Shown here piece after piece: positions 24,921 to 32,479 of a stretch of DNA of 34,631 nucleotides. The DNA comes from JBLRWS01 sp047921075 (lineage in GTDB: Bacteria > Bacteroidota > Rhodothermia > Balneolales > Balneolaceae), in contig JBLRWS010000026.1 in assembly GCA_047921075.1 (NCBI GenBank), forward strand, positions 1-34,631, read 5' to 3'. Position numbers and translations under genes: made by a program. The notes below the pieces were generated by a model. It saw nothing but the letters and a program-made list of their open reading frames with translations, did not search any database and was not told the origin of the DNA. Position 1 is the first letter of the stretch, and each line of letters opens with the position of its first letter.

Positions 24921-25909
24921 CACAAACTCCATTTCAGATAGACGGATCCCCATGTAATACCCCCGCCAAAAGCAGAAAGTACCAGGTTGTCGCCTTTTTT
25001 CAATTTGTCTTTCCAGTCGTAGAGACAGAGCGGAATAGTAGCGGCGGTGGTGTTTCCGTATCGGTCGATGTTGATCATCACCTTGTCTCTGCTGATTCCC
25101 ATACGCCGTGCCGTTGCATCAATAATTCGCATGTTTGCCTGATGGGGTACCAGCCATTGCACGTCTTCAGGGCCCAGGTTATTCTTCTCCATAATTTCGA
25201 GCGAGACATCCGCCATACCGGTGGTCGCTTTTTTGAATACCGAACGGCCATCCTGATAGATGTAATGCATTTTTTGATCCACAGTTTCGTGAGTGGCCGG
25301 GTTGATGCTGCCCCCCCCGGGCTGATACAGAATGCATTCGTCGTCGCCATCGGTATATTGCAGAAAATCAATAATGCCACTGTCGTCGTCCGAGCGTTCC
25401 AGAACCACGGCTCCGGCTGCATCGCCAAAAAGAATACAGGTGGTACGATCGGTATAATCGATAATAGAGCTCATTTTATCGCTCCCAATCACAACTACTT
25501 TCTGTGCACGACCCGATTCAATCAACGTGGCTCCGGTTGTAAGTGCAAACAAAAATCCACAACACGCGGCCGATACATCAAAGGCGTACGCATTGGTTGC
25601 ACCGATCTGTTTTTGGATGAGGCAGCTTGTGGCAGGAAACAGATAATCGGGGGTAACCGTCGCCGTAATAATCACATCCACATCATCAGGAGCTACACCG
25701 GCATTGTTCAGGGCATCCAACGCAGCATGATGCCCCATAAACGAACTGCCTTTATCAGAATCTTTTAAGATTCGGCGCTCTACGATTCCGGTACGGGTTC
25801 GGATCCACTCGTCGTCGGTATCCACCATCGATTCGAGCTCTTTGTTGGTCAATACATACTCCGGCAAATAGTGTCCTACGCCGGTAATTTTTGCGCGATG
25901 CGATGCCAT
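24920..25909 (-). CDS. fabH: Beta-ketoacyl-ACP synthase III
   Basis: 329 residues. It starts each fatty acid by condensing a short acyl-CoA with malonyl-ACP. Seen: catalytic C116 in DVSAACCGFLFAL (a second cysteine, C117, follows directly where Ser or Ala is common), H256 in LVPHQANMRI, N286 in RYGNTTAATIP, and the closing SAFGGGITWGSVYLKW. Primer preference (acetyl or branched acyl-CoA) cannot be told from these motifs. It follows plsX by 21 bp and overlaps fabD by one base. Confidence 0.97.
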   Translation of the reverse strand: MASHRAKITGVGHYLPEYVLTNKELESMVDTDDEWIRTRTGIVERRILKDSDKGSSFMGHHAALDALNNAGVAPDDVDVIITATVTPDYLFPATSCLIQKQIGATNAYAFDVSAACCGFLFALTTGATLIESGRAQKVVVIGSDKMSSIIDYTDRTTCILFGDAAGAVVLERSDDDSGIIDFLQYTDGDDECILYQPGGGSINPATHETVDQKMHYIYQDGRSVFKKATTGMADVSLEIMEKNNLGPEDVQWLVPHQANMRIIDATARRMGISRDKVMINIDRYGNTTAATIPLCLYDWKDKLKKGDNLVLSAFGGGITWGSVYLKWSL

Positions 25910-25930
25910 AAAAACAGTTGTTAGATTCGG

Positions 25931-26914
25931 TTATTGCAGAGCCGAGACGATTTTATCGTTCAGGCCGTGCTTAATACACTCTGCAGCACGTAATATCATA
26001 TTTTTAATTGCGGTGGGCGAGCTGCCGCCGTGCCCCACAAAGCTGATTCCATTTACGCCCAGAAATGGAACTCCGCCTACATGCTCGTAATTGAATGATT
26101 GCAGAGATGATGTAAGAATGTCGATCATCATTTTTTGAGCGGCCGCATCCGCGTTGGCTTCTTTCAATGCTTTCCCAATCATCATTTTGAGAACATCCGG
26201 AATGGATTCGCCAAATTTGAGCAATACATTTCCGGTAAAACCATCGGTAAGGATAACATCGGCCTTACCGTAAAGAATATCTTTTCCTTCGATATTTCCC
26301 ACAAAATTATCGAGACGGGATAGCAGTTCGTACGCCTGACGATGTGTGTCGGTTCCCTTCTCTGCTTCCGATCCCACATTCACGAGGCCTACCTTCGGGT
26401 CGTCCACATGCATGATTCGTTTCAAAAATACAGTGGCCATTCTCGAGAACTGAAGGTACATCTCCGGTTTCAGTTCCAGGTTGGCGCCGGCGTCAATAAG
26501 AAGGCGAACGCCTTTAATGGTCGGAAATGCGGCGGCTATGGTGGGGCGGCTAACGCCGGGCAGCTTGCCCAGAATAAATGTAGACGCGGCGAGAAGAGCG
26601 CCTGTGTTTCCGGCACTTACAAAGCCATCACACGCTCCGTTCTTATGGGCCGTAATGCCTACCGTGATAGACGATTGCGTCTTGGTTTTAAGAGCTGCCG
26701 AAGCGGCATCATCCATTGTGATAATTTCCGGAGCATCCAGAGTACGAACGCGCGAGGCATCGTACGCATGGCGCTGCAGCTCTTTTTCGATTAGCGCGGA
26801 CGGACCAACGAGTAATACTGTCAGTTCGCTGTTTTCTTCGAGGGCAAGCAGGGCGCCTTTAACGGGATTCTCCGGAAAATAGTCCCCACCTGTTACATCA
26901 ACAGCAATGACCAT
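25931..26914 (-). CDS. plsX: Phosphate acyltransferase PlsX
   Basis: 327 residues. It converts acyl-ACP to acyl-phosphate, the donor for glycerol-3-phosphate acylation by PlsY, linking fatty-acid synthesis to phospholipid synthesis at the membrane. Seen: IAVDVTGGDYFPENPVKGAL, where the family more often has AMGGD, then FVSAGNTGALLA, DAGANLELKPEMYLQFS, and the terminal GVNGISFVGHGGSS. It sits between rpmF and fabH, the classic yceD-rpmF-plsX-fabH order. The Val-Thr in place of Ala-Met at the start of the glycine-rich loop is a mild deviation. Confidence 0.96.
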   Translation of the reverse strand: MVIAVDVTGGDYFPENPVKGALLALEENSELTVLLVGPSALIEKELQRHAYDASRVRTLDAPEIITMDDAASAALKTKTQSSITVGITAHKNGACDGFVSAGNTGALLAASTFILGKLPGVSRPTIAAAFPTIKGVRLLIDAGANLELKPEMYLQFSRMATVFLKRIMHVDDPKVGLVNVGSEAEKGTDTHRQAYELLSRLDNFVGNIEGKDILYGKADVILTDGFTGNVLLKFGESIPDVLKMMIGKALKEANADAAAQKMMIDILTSSLQSFNYEHVGGVPFLGVNGISFVGHGGSSPTAIKNMILRAAECIKHGLNDKIVSALQ

Positions 26915-26929
26915 TAAACAGGGATTAGG

Positions 26930-27109
26930 TTATTTGGATACGTTAAGTACTTGTCTTCCTCGGTGATACCCACACTCCATGCATACGTGGTGGTATTTAT
27001 GCAATGCACCACAATTGGAGCACTCTGCAAGGGTGGCTCCGCTGATTGCGTGGTGGGCACGTCGTTTGTCACGTCTGGCTTTGGATGTTTTTCGTTTTGG
27101 GTGTGCCAT
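26930..27109 (-). CDS. rpmF: 50S ribosomal protein L32
   Basis: 59 residues. Seen: the L32 N-terminus AHPKRKTSKARRDKRRAHH and a zinc ribbon of four cysteines, C30/C33 (ECSNCG) and C43/C46 (VCMECGYHRG), so this is the zinc-binding form. It sits 18 bp after yceD and 15 bp before plsX, its usual place, which ties ribosome and membrane-lipid supply together. Confidence 0.97.
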   Translation of the reverse strand: MAHPKRKTSKARRDKRRAHHAISGATLAECSNCGALHKYHHVCMECGYHRGRQVLNVSK

Positions 27110-27127
27110 TATAGTCTGAATTAAATG

Positions 27128-27655
27128 TTACTTCTTCAACTGTTTTAATTTTTCCCATCGTGGATCGATTGTCTGTTCGTCTTCTTCGTCGGATGCCCCA
27201 AAGGTTTTAACCTGAAACGCCTGGTATGTCCCATCATCCTTCAAATAATCAGGATGAATTTTTTTGATGGGAACAGCCAGCTGTATGGAGTCCTTCACCT
27301 CATCGTTAATATCCAGCACAAATGGATCGGGAGGAATAGGGCGTACCGCCGAATCTTTGGTTTCAGATTTCTCTGAAGTATCCGGTTCGAACAGAATGTC
27401 GAAAGAACTTTTTATGGTTGACGTAAACGGCTTCAGGCTACGGTCGCAAACCAATTCCACGTTTGCATCCACCTTGTAAGAGACCTTGATAAAACGGTCG
27501 CCGTTCAAAAAGTCAATATGGCAATCAGCCTCCAGAAGCCGAACCTGTTCGGTCAGCTCGAAATACTCTTCCGGTAAGTGAACCGTACGCCGGCTCAGCC
27601 CGGAAGGCAATTCCTGAATTTTGAATGTCAATCTGTTTAAATCCACAATAGCCAT
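27128..27655 (-). CDS. yceD: YceD/DUF177 family protein
   Basis: 175 residues from the ATG at 27655; a TTG one codon earlier is less likely. Seen: an N-terminal beta-rich region and the DUF177 core with SYKVDANVELVCDRSLKPF near the middle, followed by a variable acidic linker and DPRWEKLKQLKK at the C-terminus, typical of the family. YceD is needed for 23S rRNA accumulation in some bacteria and is nearly always encoded just upstream of rpmF, as here. It has only two cysteines, so the zinc-like cluster of some homologues is absent. The position supports the call as much as the sequence. Confidence 0.88.
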   Translation of the reverse strand: MAIVDLNRLTFKIQELPSGLSRRTVHLPEEYFELTEQVRLLEADCHIDFLNGDRFIKVSYKVDANVELVCDRSLKPFTSTIKSSFDILFEPDTSEKSETKDSAVRPIPPDPFVLDINDEVKDSIQLAVPIKKIHPDYLKDDGTYQAFQVKTFGASDEEDEQTIDPRWEKLKQLKK

Positions 27656-27686
27656 CAAAAATAAGGAACATTGCTTTGTAAAGCAA

Positions 27687-28322
27687 TCAGTTAAAGAGCC
27701 CGAACATGCGTTGTTCGATCAACTCAATGATCTTACCCAGGTGCTCGGTATCGTTCACAAAATCGAGGTCGTCCGTGTTGATAATTAACTTTTGGTGCGG
27801 GTAGCGATCGATCCAGTTTTCGTACAGTTGGTTTAGCTTTTCGAGATAATCGATGCGAATGGTATTCTCGTAATCGCGTCCGCGCTGCTGAATTTGATTG
27901 ACCAGTGTAGGCACCTGAGCCCGAAGGTAGATCAACAGATCGGGAGGCTGCAAAAAGGCAACCATCTCCTCGAACAGAGCACAGTAGTTTTCGTAATCAC
28001 GATCACTCATCAGGTTCATCGCATGCAGGTTTTTGGCAAAAATCTCCACATCCTCATAGATGGTGCGATCTTGTATAATATGATGATCCGATTCGAGCAT
28101 CTGTTTGTGATGGTGAAACCGGCTCGACAAAAAATAGATCTGAAGATTGAAACTCCATCGCCTCATATCTTCATAAAAATCGGATAGATATGGATTATCA
28201 TCTACCGATTCAAAGTACGGCTTCCACCCAAAGTGATTGGCCAGCAGCCGGGTGAGGGATGACTTTCCGGCACCAATATTACCGGCAATTGCAATGAATT
28301 TTTTTGGTTCGTTTACAGACAT
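27687..28322 (-). CDS. Deoxynucleoside kinase (dAdo/dGuo kinase family)
   Basis: 211 residues. It phosphorylates deoxynucleosides to monophosphates for salvage. Seen: P-loop GNIGAGKSS (14-22), the substrate-binding region near E38 and R54, the DRT motif at 85-87 (QDRTIYEDVEIF) and an arginine-rich lid (IQQRGRDYE) near 144-152. Bacterial members are annotated as deoxyadenosine or deoxyguanosine kinase; which one cannot be read here. It starts six bases after the pgi stop, an unusual partner for glycolysis genes, and lies 31 bp before yceD. Confidence 0.92.
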   Translation of the reverse strand: MSVNEPKKFIAIAGNIGAGKSSLTRLLANHFGWKPYFESVDDNPYLSDFYEDMRRWSFNLQIYFLSSRFHHHKQMLESDHHIIQDRTIYEDVEIFAKNLHAMNLMSDRDYENYCALFEEMVAFLQPPDLLIYLRAQVPTLVNQIQQRGRDYENTIRIDYLEKLNQLYENWIDRYPHQKLIINTDDLDFVNDTEHLGKIIELIEQRMFGLFN

Positions 28323-28328
28323 AGTACT

Positions 28329-29615
28329 TTATTTACCCAGTAGCTGATACATCGCTTTCTTGTAATTTTCCACGCCGGGCTGGTTGAATGGATTCACCCC
28401 AAGCATATATACATACACCGCCGTAAAGAGTTCGTAGAAATAGATCAACCGCCCAATCTGCTGCGCATTGAGCTTTTCCATACAGATACGCACCAGCGGC
28501 ACCCCGCCCTGCACATGCGCCTGACAGGTTCCTTCGAGCGCGCTGCTGTTAATTTTATGGAGTGAACGATGGTTGAGGTAGCTGAGCTGATCCACATCGT
28601 CGTTAGCCGGTGGCAGTTGGATGTCCGAAATCGGTTTTTCTACTGTAATCAGCGTCTCCATCATATTACGGCGGCCCTGCTGAATCATCTGCCCAATGCT
28701 GTGCAAATCGGTTGAGTAAGCTGCGGTTGCCGGAAACAGGCCGTTGCCGTCTTTCCCCTCACTCTCACCCAGTAGCTGTTGGGTCCACCCGCAGAACTGA
28801 TTGAGCTCCGGTTCAAACGTACCGATCACATCCAGCGCAATGTTGTTTTTGTGCAGCGTGTACCGCACCGAGGCGTATTTGAGAATGGTTTCGGGATCTT
28901 CTTCGTTCTTTTTGTACTCGGCAACCGCCCCGTAATAGAGTGTTTGGATGTCAATCCCGGCCACGGCCACCGGAAACAGACCTACCGGAGTAAGCACCGA
29001 ATAACGACCACCAATATCTTCCGGAATGGCGTATTTGGCGTAGCCCTCAGCGTCTACAATATCGTTCAGCACCCCGCCGGTCGGGCCGGTTGTGGCTACA
29101 ATTCGTTTCGAGGCATCATCCGGAAAATGTTCGTGAATCCAATGCCGCAGCATTCGGAAAGCGATGGCCGTTTCGAGCGTAGTGCCCGACTTGGATATCA
29201 CATTCAGATACACGCTTTTAGCGGTACCATCGGCATTGGGCTTTTCCAGATAGCGCATCAGCTCCTCCAGATAGCGGCCGCCCATGTGGTGCCCGGCAAA
29301 AATGATCTCCGGGCCCGCCCCGTTAAAAGGCTTCTTTAACGCTTCAATAATCGCCCGCGCCCCTTGATAGGAGCCGCCAATTCCACATACAATGAACACG
29401 TCGGCATCCTGCCGAATTCGCTGAGCGTGCTGTGCCATGGAATCGAGCTCGGCATCGTTGGGCTCTCGTAAAATACGTCTCCAGCCGAGCCAGTTACTCC
29501 CTACCCCGGAGCTATCTTGCACATTGATAAAAGCTTCTTTGGCTTTCTCTATTCCGGCTTCAAAATCATCTTGGTCAATAAAAGGTGTAGCACCTTCTAT
29601 ATTTACATCTATCAT
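28329..29615 (-). CDS. pgi: Glucose-6-phosphate isomerase
   Basis: 428 residues, the short Bacillus/Thermotoga-like class rather than the 550-residue enterobacterial type. It interconverts glucose-6-phosphate and fructose-6-phosphate. Seen: GIGGSYQGARA (78-88), SKSGTTLETAIAFRMLR (141-157) binding the sugar phosphate, GGRYSVLTPVGLFPVA (202-217), the catalytic glutamate in GESEGKDGNG (283-292), H305 and the C-terminal K419/K420 pair. It begins three bases after the pfkA stop, forming a two-gene glycolytic pair. Confidence 0.97.
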   Translation of the reverse strand: MIDVNIEGATPFIDQDDFEAGIEKAKEAFINVQDSSGVGSNWLGWRRILREPNDAELDSMAQHAQRIRQDADVFIVCGIGGSYQGARAIIEALKKPFNGAGPEIIFAGHHMGGRYLEELMRYLEKPNADGTAKSVYLNVISKSGTTLETAIAFRMLRHWIHEHFPDDASKRIVATTGPTGGVLNDIVDAEGYAKYAIPEDIGGRYSVLTPVGLFPVAVAGIDIQTLYYGAVAEYKKNEEDPETILKYASVRYTLHKNNIALDVIGTFEPELNQFCGWTQQLLGESEGKDGNGLFPATAAYSTDLHSIGQMIQQGRRNMMETLITVEKPISDIQLPPANDDVDQLSYLNHRSLHKINSSALEGTCQAHVQGGVPLVRICMEKLNAQQIGRLIYFYELFTAVYVYMLGVNPFNQPGVENYKKAMYQLLGK

Positions 29616-29618
29616 TAT

Positions 29619-30599
29619 TTATCGCAGTATTTTTGCTAATTCTACCAGTTCGAAATTGATCTCCTTTTTCTTTCCAAAAGTCATCCGAAGCGGCGTGATT
29701 TTAATTTTGTTGTTCACAATGCCAACCATTACTTCGGTGTGGCCTTCGAGCAGCACTTTGATGGCCGCCGAACCGAGCCGGCTTGCCAATACCCGATCGC
29801 GAGCTGTGGGAGCCCCTCCCCGCTGAATGTGGCCGAGAATACAAACCCGCATCTCATATTTTTCAAAGCCGCTGCGCAGTTTTTCGGATAGTTTTAGCGC
29901 ACCCCCGGTCTCATCTCCTTCGGCAATCACCACCAAGCTGCTTCGGCGCTGCTTGTCCAATACACCGTGCAGTGAACTTTTCACCTCGTTCACATCGGTC
30001 AGGGATTCCGGCAGCAAAATCAGTTCTGCCCCGCCGGCAATGCCGGTCTCAAGGGCGATGAACCCCGCGTCGCGACCCATCACTTCCACCAAAAACAAGC
30101 GGTCGTGTGCATCGGCGGTATCCCGTATTTTATCGATCGCTTCCATGGCCGTGTTCAGGGCCGTATCGTAGCCGATCGTCTCGTCGCTGCCAACCAGGTC
30201 GTTGTCTATGGTGGCAGGAACACCGCAAACGGGTATACCGTGCTCTTTGGAGAGTAGCGTCCCCCCCATAAACGTTCCATCTCCACCGATTACGATCAGT
30301 GCGTCAACATCGTTATCCTTTAAAATTTTTGCTGCTTTGGCACGTCCCTCCTCGTTCCGAAACTCGACGCAGCGGGCCGATTTTAATACGGTACCCCCCC
30401 GTTGAATAATATTGGATACATCGGAGGAAGTAATTTTTTTAAAATCCCCATTTATTAACCCTTTGTATCCGTATCGAAACGCAACAATATCAATTTCATT
30501 CGATGCTGCCGTACGCACGACAGCCCGAAAAGCGGCGTTCATCCCCGGGGAATCACCCCCGCTTGTTAATACACCTACTGTTTTCAATGGTCTGTTCAT
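29619..30599 (-). CDS. pfkA: 6-phosphofructokinase (ATP-type)
   Basis: 326 residues, standard length. It phosphorylates fructose-6-phosphate. Seen: LTSGGDSPGMNAAFRA (11-26), IGGDGTFMGG (104-113), TIDND with catalytic D132, MGRDAGFIAL and LGHIQRGGAPTARDR. G108 in GGDGT is the ATP-type residue (PPi enzymes have Asp). The residue before TIDND is Ala (A129), where ATP enzymes usually have Gly and PPi enzymes Lys. First gene of the fifteen-gene minus-strand run; a possible promoter lies just upstream. Confidence 0.96.
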   Translation of the reverse strand: MNRPLKTVGVLTSGGDSPGMNAAFRAVVRTAASNEIDIVAFRYGYKGLINGDFKKITSSDVSNIIQRGGTVLKSARCVEFRNEEGRAKAAKILKDNDVDALIVIGGDGTFMGGTLLSKEHGIPVCGVPATIDNDLVGSDETIGYDTALNTAMEAIDKIRDTADAHDRLFLVEVMGRDAGFIALETGIAGGAELILLPESLTDVNEVKSSLHGVLDKQRRSSLVVIAEGDETGGALKLSEKLRSGFEKYEMRVCILGHIQRGGAPTARDRVLASRLGSAAIKVLLEGHTEVMVGIVNNKIKITPLRMTFGKKKEINFELVELAKILR

Positions 30600-30623
30600 T
30601 TAGCATTTTGTGATGAAGCCACT

Positions 30624-30652
30624 AAACTAAACACACATCGCCCAGCAAGCAA
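30624..30652 (-). promoter_or_regulatory. Candidate promoter for pfkA and the downstream run
   Basis: Read on the minus strand: TTGCTT (30652-30647), a 17-base spacer and TAGTTT (30629-30624), giving a start near 30618 and a leader of about 20 bases. The -10 region TAGTTTAG is also one base from the Bacteroidota -7 element TAnnTTTG. Sequence match only. Confidence 0.3.
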
Positions 30653-30708
30653 CAATTTAATGCTGAAACTTCTTATTTTGCGCAAAAAATTGACAGGTGC
30701 TTTAACCC

Positions 30709-31716
30709 ATGCCAGACTCGGTAACCGACCAACCAATACAGACGAGCGCACAACTCCGGGAGATCACAGCTCCCATTCAGGATCATCTTGATGAATTCCG
30801 GATCTATTTTCGTGACGCTATCGACACAGACGTCTTTCTGCTAAACCGGATTATCCACTATCTGCTTCGTCAAAAAGGGAAAGAGATACGCCCTACCCTT
30901 GTTTTTATGAGTTCCCGACTGTTTGGCTCGGTAGATGAGCGCAGCTATGTGGCGGCCACCATGATCGAGCTGCTGCATACCGCCACACTCATTCATGATG
31001 ATGTAGTAGATGATGCAGAGAAACGCCGCGGCTTTTCGAGCATCAACCGCCTCTGGAAGAATAAAGCCGGCGTGCTGCTGGGTGATTTTCTGCTCTCAAA
31101 AGGATTGCTTATCGCACTCGACAACGAAGAGTACAGCATGCTGCAGATCTTGTCGGACGCCGTAAAAAAAATGAGTGAGGGCGAGCTTCGGCAGTTAAAA
31201 ACGGCCAAACTCTTCAACATGGATGAAGAGCGCTACTATCAAATCATCTCCGAAAAAACGGCCAGCCTTATTGCAGCTTGCTGTAAATGCGGCACGGTTG
31301 CTGCCACCGATGATGAGGAGGTCGCTGCGGCAATGCATCGTATTGGCATGAATATCGGAATTGCCTTTCAAATAAAAGATGATCTGTTTGATTACGGACT
31401 GGATGATGTTGGCAAGCCGACCCGCAATGATATTAAAGAGAGCAAAGTAACACTGCCTCTGATTAAAGCGATGGAACAGGCTCCTGCCTCCGATCGGCGT
31501 TCGGTGCGCCGGCTTATGCGCAAACGCAAAAAGCGCGATTCCGATATCCGAAAAATTGTCTCCTTTACGCATGAGTGGAACGGGCTCGGACGGGCCGAAG
31601 AAGCGATGCGAGGCTACGCAAACAGCGCGCTTGAAGAGCTCCGAACACTGCCGGTGCAACAGGGACGCGCCGAATTTGAAGCGTTGGTTCAATTCATCAT
31701 CAACCGTAAAAAATAG
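30709..31716 (+). CDS. All-trans polyprenyl diphosphate synthase (long chain)
   Basis: 335 residues. It condenses isopentenyl diphosphate units into a long-chain polyprenyl diphosphate, probably the menaquinone side chain. Seen: QKGKEIRPTLVF (55-66), the first aspartate-rich motif DDVVDD (97-102) preceded by HTATLIH, where small residues before the motif fit a long product, and the second motif DDLFD (224-228) within IAFQIKDDLFDYGLDDVGKP. Both motifs are intact. The C-terminal 80 residues are basic (RRLMRKRKKRD), slightly unusual. The lpxH-like gene starts one base after its stop. The chain length (C35-C45) cannot be given. Confidence 0.94.
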   Translation: MPDSVTDQPIQTSAQLREITAPIQDHLDEFRIYFRDAIDTDVFLLNRIIHYLLRQKGKEIRPTLVFMSSRLFGSVDERSYVAATMIELLHTATLIHDDVVDDAEKRRGFSSINRLWKNKAGVLLGDFLLSKGLLIALDNEEYSMLQILSDAVKKMSEGELRQLKTAKLFNMDEERYYQIISEKTASLIAACCKCGTVAATDDEEVAAAMHRIGMNIGIAFQIKDDLFDYGLDDVGKPTRNDIKESKVTLPLIKAMEQAPASDRRSVRRLMRKRKKRDSDIRKIVSFTHEWNGLGRAEEAMRGYANSALEELRTLPVQQGRAEFEALVQFIINRKK

Positions 31717-31717
31717 C

Positions 31718-32479
31718 ATGCCCCTGCGCTATTTCATTTCGGATGTTCACCTTGGCGCTGCAACAGACGATACGCCGGAATCCCTTCTGGCATTTTTCGA
31801 TCACGCCGCCTCGCAAAATGCTGAACTTTACATACTGGGCGATCTTTTTGATTACTGGATGGAATATCCAAATGCAGTGCCCGATCTTCATCGGCCGGTT
31901 CTCGAAGCACTCCAATCGTATTGCGCGGCGGTTTCTCCGATTCATCTCATTACGGGAAATCACGACAACTGGACACGCGGCTATTTTGAAGAGCTCGGCT
32001 GCCGGGTAACGGGAGAAGCCATTGAACTGAACGAGCCGGCCCCCACCCTGCTGCTGCACGGAGACGGACTGGCCGACGCGGATTATGGCCTGCCACGGCC
32101 AGCCACTCACCGGCTATTACGGCACCCCGCTTTTGTATCGCTCTACCAACGGCTCTTCCCGCTCCGGTCTGGCCTGGCCATTATGAAATGGGTGTCGGGG
32201 GTGAATCGCAATCTGGGCAAAACCGACCCATCGCGGCTTTCTGAATGGGCCAGAGAGTATGTAAAAGCGAGCCACTTTCACTATATTATTACCGGGCACG
32301 ATCATGTGCCCCGAGTGGAAACATTTGCACACGGCATTCATATAAATTGTGGTGCTTTTTATCTGCACCGAACCCTTTGCCGCTATACCAATAGCCGGTT
32401 TGAACTCGTTACCTGGGATGCGGCAACCTCTGCTTTATCTCCCGTAAAAGGTACCAACGCTGTTAACTATACCCCATGA
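31718..32479 (+). CDS. lpxH: LpxH-like UDP-2,3-diacylglucosamine diphosphatase
   Basis: 253 residues from the ATG at 31718; an open frame continues upstream but lies inside the previous gene. It would cleave UDP-2,3-diacylglucosamine to lipid X in lipid A synthesis. Seen: a calcineurin-like metallophosphoesterase with D9/H11 (FISDVHLG), D42 (LGDLFDYW), N81-H82 (TGNHDNW), H114 (LLHGDG) and H194/H196 (TGHDHVP), a full two-metal set. GNHD replaces the E. coli GNRD, so this may be an LpxH relative with another substrate; Bacteroidota homologues are commonly annotated as LpxH. It overlaps the PBP gene by 4 bp (ATGA). Confidence 0.82.
   Translation: MPLRYFISDVHLGAATDDTPESLLAFFDHAASQNAELYILGDLFDYWMEYPNAVPDLHRPVLEALQSYCAAVSPIHLITGNHDNWTRGYFEELGCRVTGEAIELNEPAPTLLLHGDGLADADYGLPRPATHRLLRHPAFVSLYQRLFPLRSGLAIMKWVSGVNRNLGKTDPSRLSEWAREYVKASHFHYIITGHDHVPRVETFAHGIHINCGAFYLHRTLCRYTNSRFELVTWDAATSALSPVKGTNAVNYTP

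Noticed and set aside
24921..24953. Longer fabD start
   Set aside because: It would overlap fabH by 34 bases; the start at 24920 matches the family N-terminus and has GGAG at good spacing.
31556..31717. Upstream extension of the LpxH-like frame
   Set aside because: It lies wholly inside the polyprenyl synthase gene, and the family N-terminus begins at MPLRYFISDVHLG.
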